The notes beneath the pieces are model-generated. The model was not told the DNA's origin. It worked only from the letters and a program-made list of their open reading frames with translations, and made no database searches. 64,000 nt of DNA from Leucobacter musarum subsp. musarum (lineage in GTDB: Bacteria > Actinomycetota > Actinomycetes > Actinomycetales > Microbacteriaceae). The stretch is from assembly GCF_001273845.1 (NCBI RefSeq), contig NZ_JHBW01000065.1, positions 62,001 to 126,000 on the forward strand, given 5' to 3'. How positions within the stretch are numbered: position 1 is the stretch's first letter; every line of letters begins with the position of its first letter. The translations under genes and the position numbers were made by a program. This document shows, in pieces, positions 51,066 to 59,782 of this stretch.

Positions 51066-51099
51066 CCGTTCCGCACAGCACAGCGTATGCGCGGAACGG
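51066..51099. promoter_or_regulatory. 9-bp inverted repeat in the importer leader
   Basis: CCGTTCCGC (51066-51074) and GCGGAACGG (51091-51099) form a perfect stem with a 16-nt loop. A doubled GGTACTGC follows. It lies upstream of the binding-protein gene and may be an RNA stem or a protein site. Confidence 0.35.
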
Positions 51100-51146
51100 G
51101 TACTGCGGGGTACTGCAAATCCCAAGAGATTTCGAACCAGGATACA

Positions 51147-51166
51147 TGGTAAGACCACTTAAGTGG
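51147..51166. promoter_or_regulatory. GntR operator of the catabolic locus (site 2)
   Basis: TGGTAAGACCA (51147-51157) is identical to site 1 at 41437. It is joined to the perfect palindrome CCACTTAAGTGG (51155-51166). It lies between the divergent importer operon and the GntR gene, so one protein could control both. Confidence 0.6.
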
Positions 51167-51292
51167 GCGCTATCATCGGATCACGCGACCGGTGACCCCG
51201 AGTCGTGACACAGCCGTAACCGAGCGCAGTCGCTCAGCCGCCCGCGGACCGCCGACCAGCCGTCGCCGCTCCGCCCACCAGGAAGAGACCAG

Positions 51293-52051
51293 GTGTCCAC
51301 GACCCACAGCTTCGAGCCGGCGGTGCCCGTGCACACCTATCAGCGCATCGTCGATCAGATCGAACAGGCGATCGTCTCGGGCGACATTCCTGTCGGATCT
51401 CAGCTGTCGAGCGAACGCGACCTCATGGTGCAGTTCGGCGTCAGCCGGCCGACCGTGCGCGAAGCGCTGCGTATTCTCCAGAGCATGGGGCTGCTCGAGT
51501 CGCGGCCCGGTACGCGCGGCGGCCCCGTCGTGCTCGCGCCCTCGTCGAAGACCCTGTCGCGTTCGCTGCGGGCGCTCGTCGGTACCGATGCCCTCGACGT
51601 TTCAGCGCTCGTCGAGTACCGCGTCGTGCTTGAAGGCACGACGAGCCGCCTCGCCGCCGTGCGCCACACGCCGGATCAGCTCGACCGCATGCGCGCCGCG
51701 ATCGAGCAGATGGAGCGCGACGCCGAGGCGAACGCCGATACCTTCGCCGCCGCCGACGTCGAGTTCCACGAGGCGATCTGGGAAGCGAGCGGCAACGAGG
51801 TGCTGCGGCTCACCGGTGAGGCGGTATCGGGAGTGCTCCGCGCGATCATTCAGCGTGACGTCGAGAACGAGCACCACGACAACAGCCTCAAGCTCGAATC
51901 CGCCACGATCGACCGTTCTCTGTTTACTGCGATCGAGCAGCGCAACGCCGAGCTCGCGAGCCGTATCGCCCGACGAGCCGTGGCCGATCGCTTCGGGCTG
52001 CTGGTCGAGAACGACATCGACCGCCGTGCCCTGGCCGCGCTCGCCGAGTAG
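51293..52051 (+). CDS. GntR-family regulator, FadR subfamily
   Basis: This 252-residue protein has an N-terminal winged helix (IVDQIEQAIVSGDIPVGSQLSSERDLMVQFGVSRPTVREALRILQSMGLLESRPGTRGG, about 18-75) and an all-helical FCD ligand domain. The FCD domain contains an acidic metal site (DVEFHEAIWEASGNEVLRLTGEA) and a His-rich stretch ENEHHDNS. FadR-subfamily proteins bind TNGTNNNACNA and release DNA on binding a carboxylic acid. The matching operator lies directly upstream and at 41437, so it is very probably the local repressor. GTG 51293 follows GGAAGAG. Confidence 0.88.
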   Translation: MSTTHSFEPAVPVHTYQRIVDQIEQAIVSGDIPVGSQLSSERDLMVQFGVSRPTVREALRILQSMGLLESRPGTRGGPVVLAPSSKTLSRSLRALVGTDALDVSALVEYRVVLEGTTSRLAAVRHTPDQLDRMRAAIEQMERDAEANADTFAAADVEFHEAIWEASGNEVLRLTGEAVSGVLRAIIQRDVENEHHDNSLKLESATIDRSLFTAIEQRNAELASRIARRAVADRFGLLVENDIDRRALAALAE

Positions 52052-52078
52052 CGCCCGCCTGCGCTTGGCGCTGCCTGC

Positions 52079-53371
52079 TCAGCTCTGCCGTGCGCCGACT
52101 AGCGCCAGCACGACGCTGAGCGTCGCGGCCCCCAGGGCGAACACGGTGACGGCCGGCGCCAGACCGAGCGACCCGACTAACACGCCGAGTCCGATCACCG
52201 GTACAGCGCTGCCGAGGTAGGTGACTGTGTAGATCGCGCTCACCGTCGATGCGTGGCGCTGCGGATCGACGGCCACGGTCGCGGCCGTGAACGCCGACTG
52301 GAACGCGATGCCCTGCCCGGCGCCGGCGAGCGCGCAGGTGACGATGAGGAACCAGACGGCACCGATCGTGCCGGCCGCGGCGAGGCCGATGAGCGCGATC
52401 GCGAGCACTGCGAGCCCGACCGGCAGACGCCAGCGCCCACGCAAGGGCAGCACCTGCACCAGCGCCGAGGCGGCGAGGGTGATGGCGGCGAGTGCGCCGA
52501 TGACCGGACGCGACTCGGTGCCGGCGATCACGGCGAAGTGCGACGGTGCGAGCGACAGGCAGAATCCGAAGACGGTGAAGCTCAAGAACCCGGTGGCCGC
52601 GGCAAGACGGAATGCGCGTGCGGCGTGCGGGTGGTTGCGGCCCGGCGATCCGACACCATCTGACTGAGGTTCGGGGGCATCCGCGAGGGCGATGCCGAGA
52701 TACTGCGGCGCGCATTCAGGGTGCGGCGCGATGATCAGCACCAGCGGCACGAGGGTGGCCAAGAGTGCCGCGACAATCAAATAGGGGGTGTGTAACGGAA
52801 CACCGACGAGTGAGAGCAGCCCGCCGGCGACTGGCCCGGCCGCCACACCGCCCGACGTTGCGAGCAGCGTCAGACGACCGACGAGCGCCGGGCGGCCGGG
52901 CAGCAATGCGCGCAGCGCGCCCGACCCGATGCCCGTCGCGCACGCCACCGCGATGCCCTGCACGGCGCGGGCGACGCAGAACCAGCCGAGCGTCGGAGCG
53001 AAGGCGAGGGCCGCGGTGGCGAGCGCGGCGGCCGCGAGGGCGGCGACCAGCACGGTGCGGCGATTGACCCGGTCGGCGACGTGGCGAAACAGGAGCAGCC
53101 CGACGATCAGCGCGAGCACATAGCTCGAGAACGCGATCGTGACGCCGAGCGAGTCGATGCCCAACTGCGTCTCGAGCAGCGGGAACAGCGGCGTGCTGAG
53201 GTTGGCGCTCACCAGCAGTGTAAACAGTGCGAGTGCGGTGAGCAAGACCCGGGCGCGCGGTCGGTGCAGTGCCGGGTGGGGGAGGCCAGGGCGGGCCTGC
53301 CGGGAGGGGGCGTTCGGGGTGGTGAGCGCTGGGGTGCGGTGCGCGAGCGGCGCCGCGGGTGCCTGGGACAT
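52079..53371 (-). CDS. MFS transporter (YbfB/YnfM-like exporter)
   Basis: This 430-residue, 12-helix transporter has a long Pro/Ala-rich cytoplasmic N-terminus. The block [60 protein letters not shown] carries a DRVNRR-type motif A. A glycine-rich helix 5, [21 protein letters not shown], is antiporter-like. The cargo is unknown. ATG 53371 follows AAGGAG. It is divergent from an Lrp-type regulator with an operator palindrome in the shared region, so it is probably a regulated exporter. Confidence 0.85.
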   Translation of the reverse strand: MSQAPAAPLAHRTPALTTPNAPSRQARPGLPHPALHRPRARVLLTALALFTLLVSANLSTPLFPLLETQLGIDSLGVTIAFSSYVLALIVGLLLFRHVADRVNRRTVLVAALAAAALATAALAFAPTLGWFCVARAVQGIAVACATGIGSGALRALLPGRPALVGRLTLLATSGGVAAGPVAGGLLSLVGVPLHTPYLIVAALLATLVPLVLIIAPHPECAPQYLGIALADAPEPQSDGVGSPGRNHPHAARAFRLAAATGFLSFTVFGFCLSLAPSHFAVIAGTESRPVIGALAAITLAASALVQVLPLRGRWRLPVGLAVLAIALIGLAAAGTIGAVWFLIVTCALAGAGQGIAFQSAFTAATVAVDPQRHASTVSAIYTVTYLGSAVPVIGLGVLVGSLGLAPAVTVFALGAATLSVVLALVGARQS

Positions 53372-53522
53372 GGCGGTCTCCTTCTGCGAACGCAAGGGTG
53401 GCGCGTTCGGGTGTATCGCCCGCGGGGTGGTGCGGGAGGGATCCACGTGCGGCGGGGGTGTCCACCGGCACGTGTATGAGTTCATCGTATGCGAGTCGAT
53501 CTGCGCAAGCGACGCGATCTGA

Positions 53523-53541
53523 ATTGATCGATATGATCAAT
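53523..53541. promoter_or_regulatory. Lrp/AsnC operator palindrome
   Basis: ATTGATC-GATAT-GATCAAT, with 7-bp perfect arms, lies 34 nt before the regulator start, in an AT-rich island. This is the typical length and composition of an Lrp-family site. Confidence 0.6.
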
Positions 53542-53575
53542 ATTAAGAACATGAGTCGGGCAGAAAGTGGGCAAT

Positions 53576-54040
53576 ATGAGCGTCATTGACGCGACGGACC
53601 GGCGCATCCTGCATCTGCTTGATCAGGATGCTCGAATGCCGACCGCCATGATCGCGACGAAATTGGGCCTCGCGCGCGGCACCGTGCAGGCCCGGCTCGA
53701 GAAGCTGCGCGATTCGGGCGCCCTGCGTCTGCACAGTTCCCGCGTCGCACCCGCCGCTCTGGGGCGCCCCGTCGCCGCCAGTGTGCAGGTGGAACTCGAC
53801 CAGCATCTGATCGGTGACGCGATCGCGGCGCTCGCCGGCATCCCGGAGGTGCTTGAGTGCTTCGCACCCGCCGGCAGCACCGACCTCTTGCTGCGCGTCG
53901 TCGCCCGAGACCCCGACGACCTGTACCGGGTGAGTGAAGAGATTCGCCTCTGCCCGGGCATTACCCGCACCTCGACGAGCCTCTTCTTGCGCGAGGTGAT
54001 CCCGTATCGCGTGACCGGTTTGCTCGATGCCGGCAATTGA
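53576..54040 (+). CDS. Lrp/AsnC-family transcriptional regulator
   Basis: This 154-residue regulator has an N-terminal helix-turn-helix (ATDRRILHLLDQDARMPTAMIATKLGLARGTVQARLEKLRDSGAL) and a C-terminal RAM ligand domain (AASVQVELDQHLIGDAIAALAGIPEVLECFAPAGSTDLLLRVVARD). Such proteins respond to amino acids. ATG 53576 is preferred over a GTG 9 nt upstream. It probably controls the divergent MFS gene and itself at the palindrome. Confidence 0.87.
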   Translation: MSVIDATDRRILHLLDQDARMPTAMIATKLGLARGTVQARLEKLRDSGALRLHSSRVAPAALGRPVAASVQVELDQHLIGDAIAALAGIPEVLECFAPAGSTDLLLRVVARDPDDLYRVSEEIRLCPGITRTSTSLFLREVIPYRVTGLLDAGN

Positions 54041-54062
54041 GCCTGGCTCATAGACTGGGTCC

Positions 54063-55238
54063 ATGAATGATCGGGAGACCCGTCACGCCGAACTCGCCGA
54101 GCACTACCTGCCCGCCGACTTGCTCGCCCGCTTCCGTGCGCGCGCCGCTGAGTACGACCGCGAGAACCGGTTCTTCGACGAAGACCTCGCGGAGCTGATT
54201 GACCGCGGTTACTTGCAGGTCTTCGTGCCCGCCGAGTTCGGAGGCCCCTGCCTGACCCTCCACGAGGTGTCACGGTTGCAGCAGCGACTGGCCGGCGCGG
54301 CACCCGCGACGGCACTGGCCGTCAACATGCACCTGCTGTGCACGGGCGTTGCGGCGGCGCTGCTCGCCCGCGGTGACCGGTCCCTCGTGCGGGTACTCGA
54401 CGGAGCGGGAGCCGGCGAGATCTTCGCATTCGGCATCAGCGAGCCCGGCAATGACTGGGTGCTGCAGGGCTCGAATACGGTGGCGGATCCCCAGCCCGAC
54501 GGCAGCTACCGCCTGTCGGGGGTGAAGATCTTCACCTCGTTGTCGCCCGCCTGGACGCGCCTCATCGCGCACGGCCTCGACGCGAGCGACCCCGAGAGCC
54601 CGCAACTCGTCTTCGGGTTCATCGAGCGAGGCGACGCCGGCGTCACGGTCTCCGAGCACTGGGACGTGCTCGGCATGCGCGCGTCGCAGAGCCGCGCCAC
54701 GACCCTCGACGCCGCAGTCATGCCGGCCGACCGGGTGGTGCGACGGGTGGAACCCGGCCGCGTGCCCGACCTGCTTACCTTCGCGATCGCCGCGCAGTTC
54801 CAGCTGCTCGTGGGCTCGGTCTACGCCGGCGTCGCCCGGCGCTGCCTGGAGCTGGGGGCCGAAGCGCTGCGCCGTCGCCGGTCGGCAGCCCGCGATCTGG
54901 CCCTGGCTGAGGCCCCCGAGTGGCGGGCGAGGATCGCCGAGGCCCACCGCGCATTCCTTTCGGTACCCGCACTCCTCGACAGCGCGACCCGCGACTTCGA
55001 CGAGCAGATCGATCACGGTGCGGCGTGGCCGCTGAAGTTCGTGACCGCGCGCATTGCAGCCGGTGACGCCGCGCGGAGCGCCGCCGAGACGGCGCTCGCC
55101 TGCTCAGGCGGGGCAGGGTTCGACGGGGCGAGCGAGGCGAGCCGCCTCTACCGTGACGCCGCGGCCAGTCTCTTCCATCCGCCGAGCGCCGAGGCGGCAC
55201 AAGCGATGTACGCCGCGGCACTGCTCGACGATCACTGA
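54063..55238 (+). CDS. Acyl-CoA dehydrogenase-family flavoprotein
   Basis: This 391-residue protein has the ACAD fold: helical N-domain (LADLIDRGYLQVFVPAEFGGPCLTLHEVSRLQQRLA-like, about 40-75), beta domain with AFGISEPGNDW and SGVKIFTS, WDVLGMRASQSRATTLDAAV, and a helical C-domain with ALACSGGAGF. It resembles DszC/flavin monooxygenase-like ACAD relatives as well as true dehydrogenases; the catalytic base cannot be assigned. TAGACT lies 6 nt before the ATG, so it has its own leaderless promoter despite following the Lrp gene. Confidence 0.82.
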   Translation: MNDRETRHAELAEHYLPADLLARFRARAAEYDRENRFFDEDLAELIDRGYLQVFVPAEFGGPCLTLHEVSRLQQRLAGAAPATALAVNMHLLCTGVAAALLARGDRSLVRVLDGAGAGEIFAFGISEPGNDWVLQGSNTVADPQPDGSYRLSGVKIFTSLSPAWTRLIAHGLDASDPESPQLVFGFIERGDAGVTVSEHWDVLGMRASQSRATTLDAAVMPADRVVRRVEPGRVPDLLTFAIAAQFQLLVGSVYAGVARRCLELGAEALRRRRSAARDLALAEAPEWRARIAEAHRAFLSVPALLDSATRDFDEQIDHGAAWPLKFVTARIAAGDAARSAAETALACSGGAGFDGASEASRLYRDAAASLFHPPSAEAAQAMYAAALLDDH

Positions 55239-55283
55239 CGTACGCCGCGCGGCCAGAGGCACCGTGCGGTTCACGGACTCCGA

Positions 55284-55793
55284 TCAGGCGTCGAGCGGTG
55301 CGAGCCGATGTTCCATGCAGACGAGTCGCGGGCGCTCGTCCCAGGAGTCGACGCGGGTGAAACCACGGCGCTCGTAGAGCGCGATTGCGGGGGAGCGCCA
55401 CTCCCACACCGACAGGCGCAGCGCCCGCGTGCCGATCGATCGGGCGTGGGTCGCGGCGGTGTCCACCAGCGCCGACGCGACGCCTCGACCTCGCGCGGCC
55501 GGATCAGCCCACAACCGTGTGAGCTCCGAGACGCCGGATCGCGGTGCCCTCAGCACGATGCACCCGACCGCGGTGCCGCGATCGATCGCCACGAGCACGC
55601 GATCATCCGCGAATGCGCGGGCGGGGTCGTGTACCTCGCGCCGATAGCGATCCGGCAACGCATCGACGTCTGCGACAGGCATTCCTTTTTCGCGCTCGGT
55701 CTCCAGGTGATAGTCGGCGAGCAGCGCTCGCAGCGCACGGTCGGCGTCGTCGGAACCGGGTGTCCACGTGAATACGATGATGTCAGCGGCCAT
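55284..55793 (-). CDS. GNAT-family N-acetyltransferase
   Basis: This 169-residue acetyltransferase has acetyl-CoA motif A, LTRLWADPAARGRGVASALVDTAATHARSIG, and motif B, LRLSVWEWRSPAIALYERRGFTRVDSW. The substrate is unknown. ATG 55793 is chosen; CAGGCT lies 6 nt upstream, again suggesting leaderless mRNA. It is convergent with the acyl-CoA dehydrogenase-like gene. Confidence 0.85.
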   Translation of the reverse strand: MAADIIVFTWTPGSDDADRALRALLADYHLETEREKGMPVADVDALPDRYRREVHDPARAFADDRVLVAIDRGTAVGCIVLRAPRSGVSELTRLWADPAARGRGVASALVDTAATHARSIGTRALRLSVWEWRSPAIALYERRGFTRVDSWDERPRLVCMEHRLAPLDA

Positions 55794-56012
55794 ACATCTA
55801 GCCTGCCGCACGTGCGTGACGTGCGCATTTCAGGAGAGGACGAGGCCCCTGCAGCGCGGCTGGGGCGAAAGTTTAGGCGACCGGCGACGCCGTTGTCGGC
55901 GGTCACCGGCCACGATAGCCCCACTTGTGACGGATGTGAACCCGATGCAATTGCACTGGTGACCGAATCGTTATCGGACGGCTCGCCTCGCCGAGATCGC
56001 GAGCGACGATGC

Positions 56013-56018
56013 TAGCGT
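56013..56018 (+). promoter_or_regulatory. -10 element of the M23 peptidase gene
   Basis: TAGCGT (56013-56018) places transcription near 56025, downstream of an alternative ATG at 56009, so ATG 56057 is the real start. GTGAC and GTTATC blocks about 60 nt upstream could bind a regulator; this is unproven. Confidence 0.35.
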
Positions 56019-56056
56019 ATTCGTGGATAGCAGTCGAAGCAGGACGTGGGGGCAGG

Positions 56057-57433
56057 ATGCGGAAACGACGGACGAGCGCGGTCAGGCGCCTGCTCGGGGC
56101 ATTCGCCGTGTGCACGATTGCCGCGGGTGCGCTGGTCGGTGGGCAGCTCGGCGCTGCTCCGGCGCAGGCACTCGATCTCCCGACCTGGGACGACGTGCAG
56201 GCCGCCAAGCAGAACCAGTCGGCGGCTTCGGCCAAGGTGAAAGAGATCGAGAATCTCATCGCCGAGGGCGAGAAGGAGCTCGACCGTCTGCGGAATCTGC
56301 ACGCCACCACGATCGACGATCTGCGCGCTGCCGAGGACGCGCTCGCCGCAGCTTCGGCGAAGGCCGACACGCTCGCGCAGCAGGCGGAGCAGAGTCGCAA
56401 GGACGCCGAAGACGCCGCCGATCGCGCGGGCGCGCTGGTCGCGCAGATGTACCGCTCAGGCGGGGTGGATCGCAGCGTCGAGATGTTCCTCGACGCCGAC
56501 GGCAGCACCGCCGACGCGCTGCTCGATCGCATGGCGTCGATGTCGAAGGCGACCGAGCGCAACACCTCGCTCTCCCAGGAAGCCGAGCAGGCTTCGAACA
56601 CCGCGGCCACGCTCGGCCAGCAGGCCGAATCCGCTGCGCAGGAGCGCGAGGAACTGCGCCAGGTGCAGGAGGAGAAGGAACAGGCCGCCGCAACGGCGGT
56701 CGCGGGTCAGGGTGAAAAGGTGCAGGCGCAAGAGGCGCAGCAGAAGACCCTCGAGACGCAGCTCGCGGCACTGAAAGACACGACGACCAAGACGGTCAAG
56801 GGCTACGAGGAGCGGCTCCGCATCGAAGAGGAGCAGCGCAAGGCCGAAGAAGAGCGCCTGCGCAAAGCAGCCGAAGCTGCGGCGAAGGCGGCTGCCGAAG
56901 AAGCGGCCCGCCAGGCCGAAGAGAACGCCAACAACGGCGGCGGTGGCGGTGGAGGCACCGGCGGTGGCTCTGGCGGCTCCGGCGGCGGCGACACCGGTGG
57001 CGGCTCTGGCGGTGGCGGTGGTGGCACCGGCGGGTCGAACGGCTGGGTCTACCCGACCTCGGGCTTCTACGTCTCCGAAGGCTTCCGCCCACCCGGGCGC
57101 CCCGACCACACGGGTATCGACCTCGCAACGAACTGCTGGACCCCGATCGTCGCCGCGGCTGCGGGCACGGTGCAGATGGTCTACTGGGACGGTGGCGGCG
57201 GTGGCAACATGGTCAACGTCAACCACACCAACGGCTGGCAGACCCGCTACGCGCACATGGTGCAGTGGGGCAGCGTGTATCAGGGGCAGTGGGTCGAAGC
57301 CGGCCAACTGCTCGGCTACGTCGGCTCGACCGGCGCGAGCACCGGGTGCCACCTCCACTTCGAGATGCGCCCGAACCAAGACAGCGGGTGGTACGACTTC
57401 GTCGACCCGGCCGGTGTGATGAGCTTCTACTAA
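56057..57433 (+). CDS. Secreted M23 peptidoglycan endopeptidase with coiled-coil domain
   Basis: This 458-residue exported protein has a signal peptide (RRLLGAFAVCTIAAGALVGG, cleavage near APAQA about residue 38). A long coiled coil (about 45-290; heptads rich in Ala/Glu/Gln/Lys) and a Gly/Ser-rich linker (about 293-330) follow. The LytM/M23 domain has zinc ligands in HTGID (His about 351, Asp about 355) and HLHF (His about 432 and 434). The layout resembles EnvC/NlpD-type hydrolases and actinobacterial cell-separation peptidases. It probably cleaves peptide cross-links during division. The ATG follows GGGGGCAGG. Confidence 0.9.
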   Translation: MRKRRTSAVRRLLGAFAVCTIAAGALVGGQLGAAPAQALDLPTWDDVQAAKQNQSAASAKVKEIENLIAEGEKELDRLRNLHATTIDDLRAAEDALAAASAKADTLAQQAEQSRKDAEDAADRAGALVAQMYRSGGVDRSVEMFLDADGSTADALLDRMASMSKATERNTSLSQEAEQASNTAATLGQQAESAAQEREELRQVQEEKEQAAATAVAGQGEKVQAQEAQQKTLETQLAALKDTTTKTVKGYEERLRIEEEQRKAEEERLRKAAEAAAKAAAEEAARQAEENANNGGGGGGGTGGGSGGSGGGDTGGGSGGGGGGTGGSNGWVYPTSGFYVSEGFRPPGRPDHTGIDLATNCWTPIVAAAAGTVQMVYWDGGGGGNMVNVNHTNGWQTRYAHMVQWGSVYQGQWVEAGQLLGYVGSTGASTGCHLHFEMRPNQDSGWYDFVDPAGVMSFY

Positions 57434-57451
57434 GGAGCAATCGACGGGCAA

Positions 57452-57494
57452 CGCAGAGGGGCTCGGGATCATGGTGATCCCGAGCCCCTCTGCG
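57452..57494. terminator. Strong bidirectional terminator
   Basis: A perfect 19-bp stem (57452-57470 with 57476-57494) and a 5-nt loop lie between the convergent M23 peptidase and pyrophosphatase genes. Confidence 0.88.
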
Positions 57495-57529
57495 TGCGCG
57501 GCGAGGTACTCGCCGATGCCGCTCCTGGG

Positions 57530-58024
57530 TCAGTGGCCCTCGGTCTTCAGACGCTCCTGCGCCTCGACAATCAGTTGCTCGGCATCGGCTGCCGAACCCC
57601 ACGCATCGACCTTGACCCACTTGTTCGGCTCAAGATCCTTGTAGTGCTCGAAGAAGTGCTCGATCTCCTTGCGGGTGTACTCGGGGATAGCGGCGACATC
57701 CTGGATGTGCGCCCAGCGCGGATCCTTGTGCTGCACCGCGATGACCTTGTCGTCGCCGCCGGCCTCATCGCTCATCTTGAGCACTCCGACGGGGCGCACC
57801 TTGACGCCGACGCCCGGGAACACCGGGTAATCGAGCAGCACGAGCACGTCGAGCGGATCGCCGTCTTCGCCCAGCGTCTCCTCGAAGAAGCCGTAGTCAG
57901 TCGGATAGACGAAGCCCGTGTAGAGCACGCGGTCGAGATAGACCCGTCCGGTCTCGTGATCGACCTCGTACTTGTTGCGGCTCCCCTTGGGGATCTCGAT
58001 GACGGCATCGAATGCAGCGGCCAT
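57530..58024 (-). CDS. ppa: Inorganic pyrophosphatase (family I)
   Basis: This 164-residue soluble enzyme hydrolyses PPi to two phosphates. Family I motifs are present: [13 protein letters not shown] (Lys and Arg), [24 protein letters not shown] (metal-binding Asp residues) and [11 protein letters not shown] with [18 protein letters not shown]. The length is typical of actinobacterial Ppa. The ATG follows GGAGCGC. It is divergent from tilS. Confidence 0.95.
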   Translation of the reverse strand: MAAAFDAVIEIPKGSRNKYEVDHETGRVYLDRVLYTGFVYPTDYGFFEETLGEDGDPLDVLVLLDYPVFPGVGVKVRPVGVLKMSDEAGGDDKVIAVQHKDPRWAHIQDVAAIPEYTRKEIEHFFEHYKDLEPNKWVKVDAWGSAADAEQLIVEAQERLKTEGH

Positions 58025-58134
58025 GCGCTCCTCCGTGCTTTCTGTGACGGGCCGCGTGACGGCCGTTGAGCATTTGCGCCCCCAGGCTACCCGAACGCGG
58101 GGGAGGCGGGCGCGGTGCCGGGTACGGTGGAGTC

Positions 58135-59220
58135 ATGCTGCAGACCGACGTTCTTGCCACTCGTCACGCCGTGCGCCGTGCGCTGCAGGCCGAATTCGGG
58201 GCGCTCGATGCGGCCGCGAACGCCGCGAACGCGCCGCTCGTGCTCGTCGCACTGTCGGGCGGCGCCGACTCGCTGGCACTCGCGGCGGCGACGGCCTTCG
58301 TTGCCCCGCGTGCCGGGCTGCGGGCCGGGGCGGTCATCGTCGATCACGGTCTGCAACCGGGGTCTGCAGATGTGGCGTCGCGCGCCGCGCAGCAGGCCGC
58401 CGAGCTCGGCCTTGCGCCGGTGGTCGTGCGTCAGGCGAATGTCGAGGTGGTGCACGCGCGCGGTGACGGCCCCGAGGCCGCGGCTCGAGACGCCCGCTAC
58501 GCGGAGTTCGCCGACGCTCTCGCCGAGACCGGAGCGTCTGTGCTGCTGACCGCGCACACCCGTGACGATCAGGCCGAGCAAGTGCTGCTGGGCCTTGCGC
58601 GAGGCTCGGGGGCGCGCAGTCTTGCCGGCATCCCGCCACGGCGCACGGTCGGTCACCGCATTCTGCTGCGGCCGTTTCTCGACGAATCGGCAGAAATCAC
58701 CCGGGCGGTCACGGTCGGCGCCTGCCGCGAGGAAGGCCTCAAGGCGTGGCAGGATCCGCAGAACCTCGATCCGAGATTTACCCGCGTGCGGGTGCGCACC
58801 TCGGTGCTCCCGCACCTCGAGCGCGAACTCGGGCCGGGCGTCGCTGCGGCGCTCGCGCGGAGCGCAGATCTGGCCCGTGAAGATGCAGAGGCCTTCGACG
58901 TCATCATCGCCGAGCAGATCGAAGAGATCGTCGAACACGCCGAAGCGGGCATCGCCGTATCGGTGCGCGCCCTCGCCGCGAACCCGGCGGCGCTGCGTCA
59001 CCGCATCATTCGTACAGTAGCGATGGCGGAGTTCGGCAGCGAACTCAGTCGTGAGCACACGCTCGCCATTGCCGCGCTGGTGACCGATTGGCGCGGACAG
59101 GGGCCGATCGAAGTGCCGGGCATCACCGTGACCCGATCCGGAGGGCGCATCGTGTACACCCGCAGGGTCGGATCGCCCCGCGACCGTGTCGCGGGCACCG
59201 GCGGCGCAGTGGAAGAATAG
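58135..59220 (+). CDS. tilS: tRNA(Ile)-lysidine synthetase
   Basis: This 361-residue enzyme modifies C34 of tRNA-Ile(CAU) to lysidine. The PP-loop SGGADSLAL starts at about residue 41, with VIVDHGLQPGS, EAAARDARYAEFADA and LTAHTRDDQAEQVLLGLARGSGARSLAG matching the family. The C-terminal part is short, as in other actinobacteria. ATG 58135 lies 6 nt after TACGGT (58123-58128), a leaderless arrangement. The stop is 4 nt before hpt, so the two are cotranscribed. Confidence 0.93.
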   Translation: MLQTDVLATRHAVRRALQAEFGALDAAANAANAPLVLVALSGGADSLALAAATAFVAPRAGLRAGAVIVDHGLQPGSADVASRAAQQAAELGLAPVVVRQANVEVVHARGDGPEAAARDARYAEFADALAETGASVLLTAHTRDDQAEQVLLGLARGSGARSLAGIPPRRTVGHRILLRPFLDESAEITRAVTVGACREEGLKAWQDPQNLDPRFTRVRVRTSVLPHLERELGPGVAAALARSADLAREDAEAFDVIIAEQIEEIVEHAEAGIAVSVRALAANPAALRHRIIRTVAMAEFGSELSREHTLAIAALVTDWRGQGPIEVPGITVTRSGGRIVYTRRVGSPRDRVAGTGGAVEE

Positions 59221-59224
59221 ATGC

Positions 59225-59782
59225 ATGGATGCGAAAGATCTGGGTAGTGACCTCTCCGTCGTACTGCACACCGAAGCCGAGCTGCACCAGCGACTCGCAG
59301 AGTTGGCCCGTGAAATCGAGGCCGATTACACCGAGGAGCCCCCGCTGCTCGTCGGCGTGCTGAAGGGCGCGGTCATGGTCATGGCCGACCTCGCGCGCGA
59401 GCTCCGATTCCACGCGCAGATGGACTGGATGGCGGTGTCGTCGTACGGCGCCAGCACCAAGTCGAGCGGCGTCGTGAAGATTCTCAAGGATCTCGACGCC
59501 GACATCACCGGCCGGGACGTGCTGATCGTCGAAGACATCATCGATTCGGGTCTGACACTGTCGTGGCTGAAGGAGAACCTGGAGAGCCGCGGGGCGAAGT
59601 CGGTGCGCATCTGCACGATGCTGCGCAAGCCCGAGGCGCTCAAGGTCGACGTCGACGTCGCCTATATCGGGTATGACATTCCCGTCGAGTTCGTCGTCGG
59701 TTACGGTCTCGACTACGCGGAGAACTACCGCAATCTTCGCGACGTCGCGGTGCTCGCACCGCACGTGTACGGCGGAGAGTAA
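59225..59782 (+). CDS. hpt: Hypoxanthine phosphoribosyltransferase
   Basis: This 185-residue purine-salvage enzyme makes IMP or GMP from PRPP. Motifs are PPLLVGVLKGAVMVMADLAREL, the flexible loop DWMAVSSYGASTKSSGVVKILKDLD, the PRPP-binding VLIVEDIIDSGLTLSWL, and C-terminal VVGYGLDYAENYRNL. ATG 59225 follows GGAAG; the longer frame overlaps tilS. The tilS-hpt-ftsH order is conserved in actinobacteria. Confidence 0.95.
   Translation: MDAKDLGSDLSVVLHTEAELHQRLAELAREIEADYTEEPPLLVGVLKGAVMVMADLARELRFHAQMDWMAVSSYGASTKSSGVVKILKDLDADITGRDVLIVEDIIDSGLTLSWLKENLESRGAKSVRICTMLRKPEALKVDVDVAYIGYDIPVEFVVGYGLDYAENYRNLRDVAVLAPHVYGGE

Noticed and set aside
55925..55985. MtrA-type boxes before the M23 peptidase gene
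   Set aside because: GTGAC and GTTATC blocks are suggestive for a cell-wall hydrolase, but spacing and sequence are too loose to assert.
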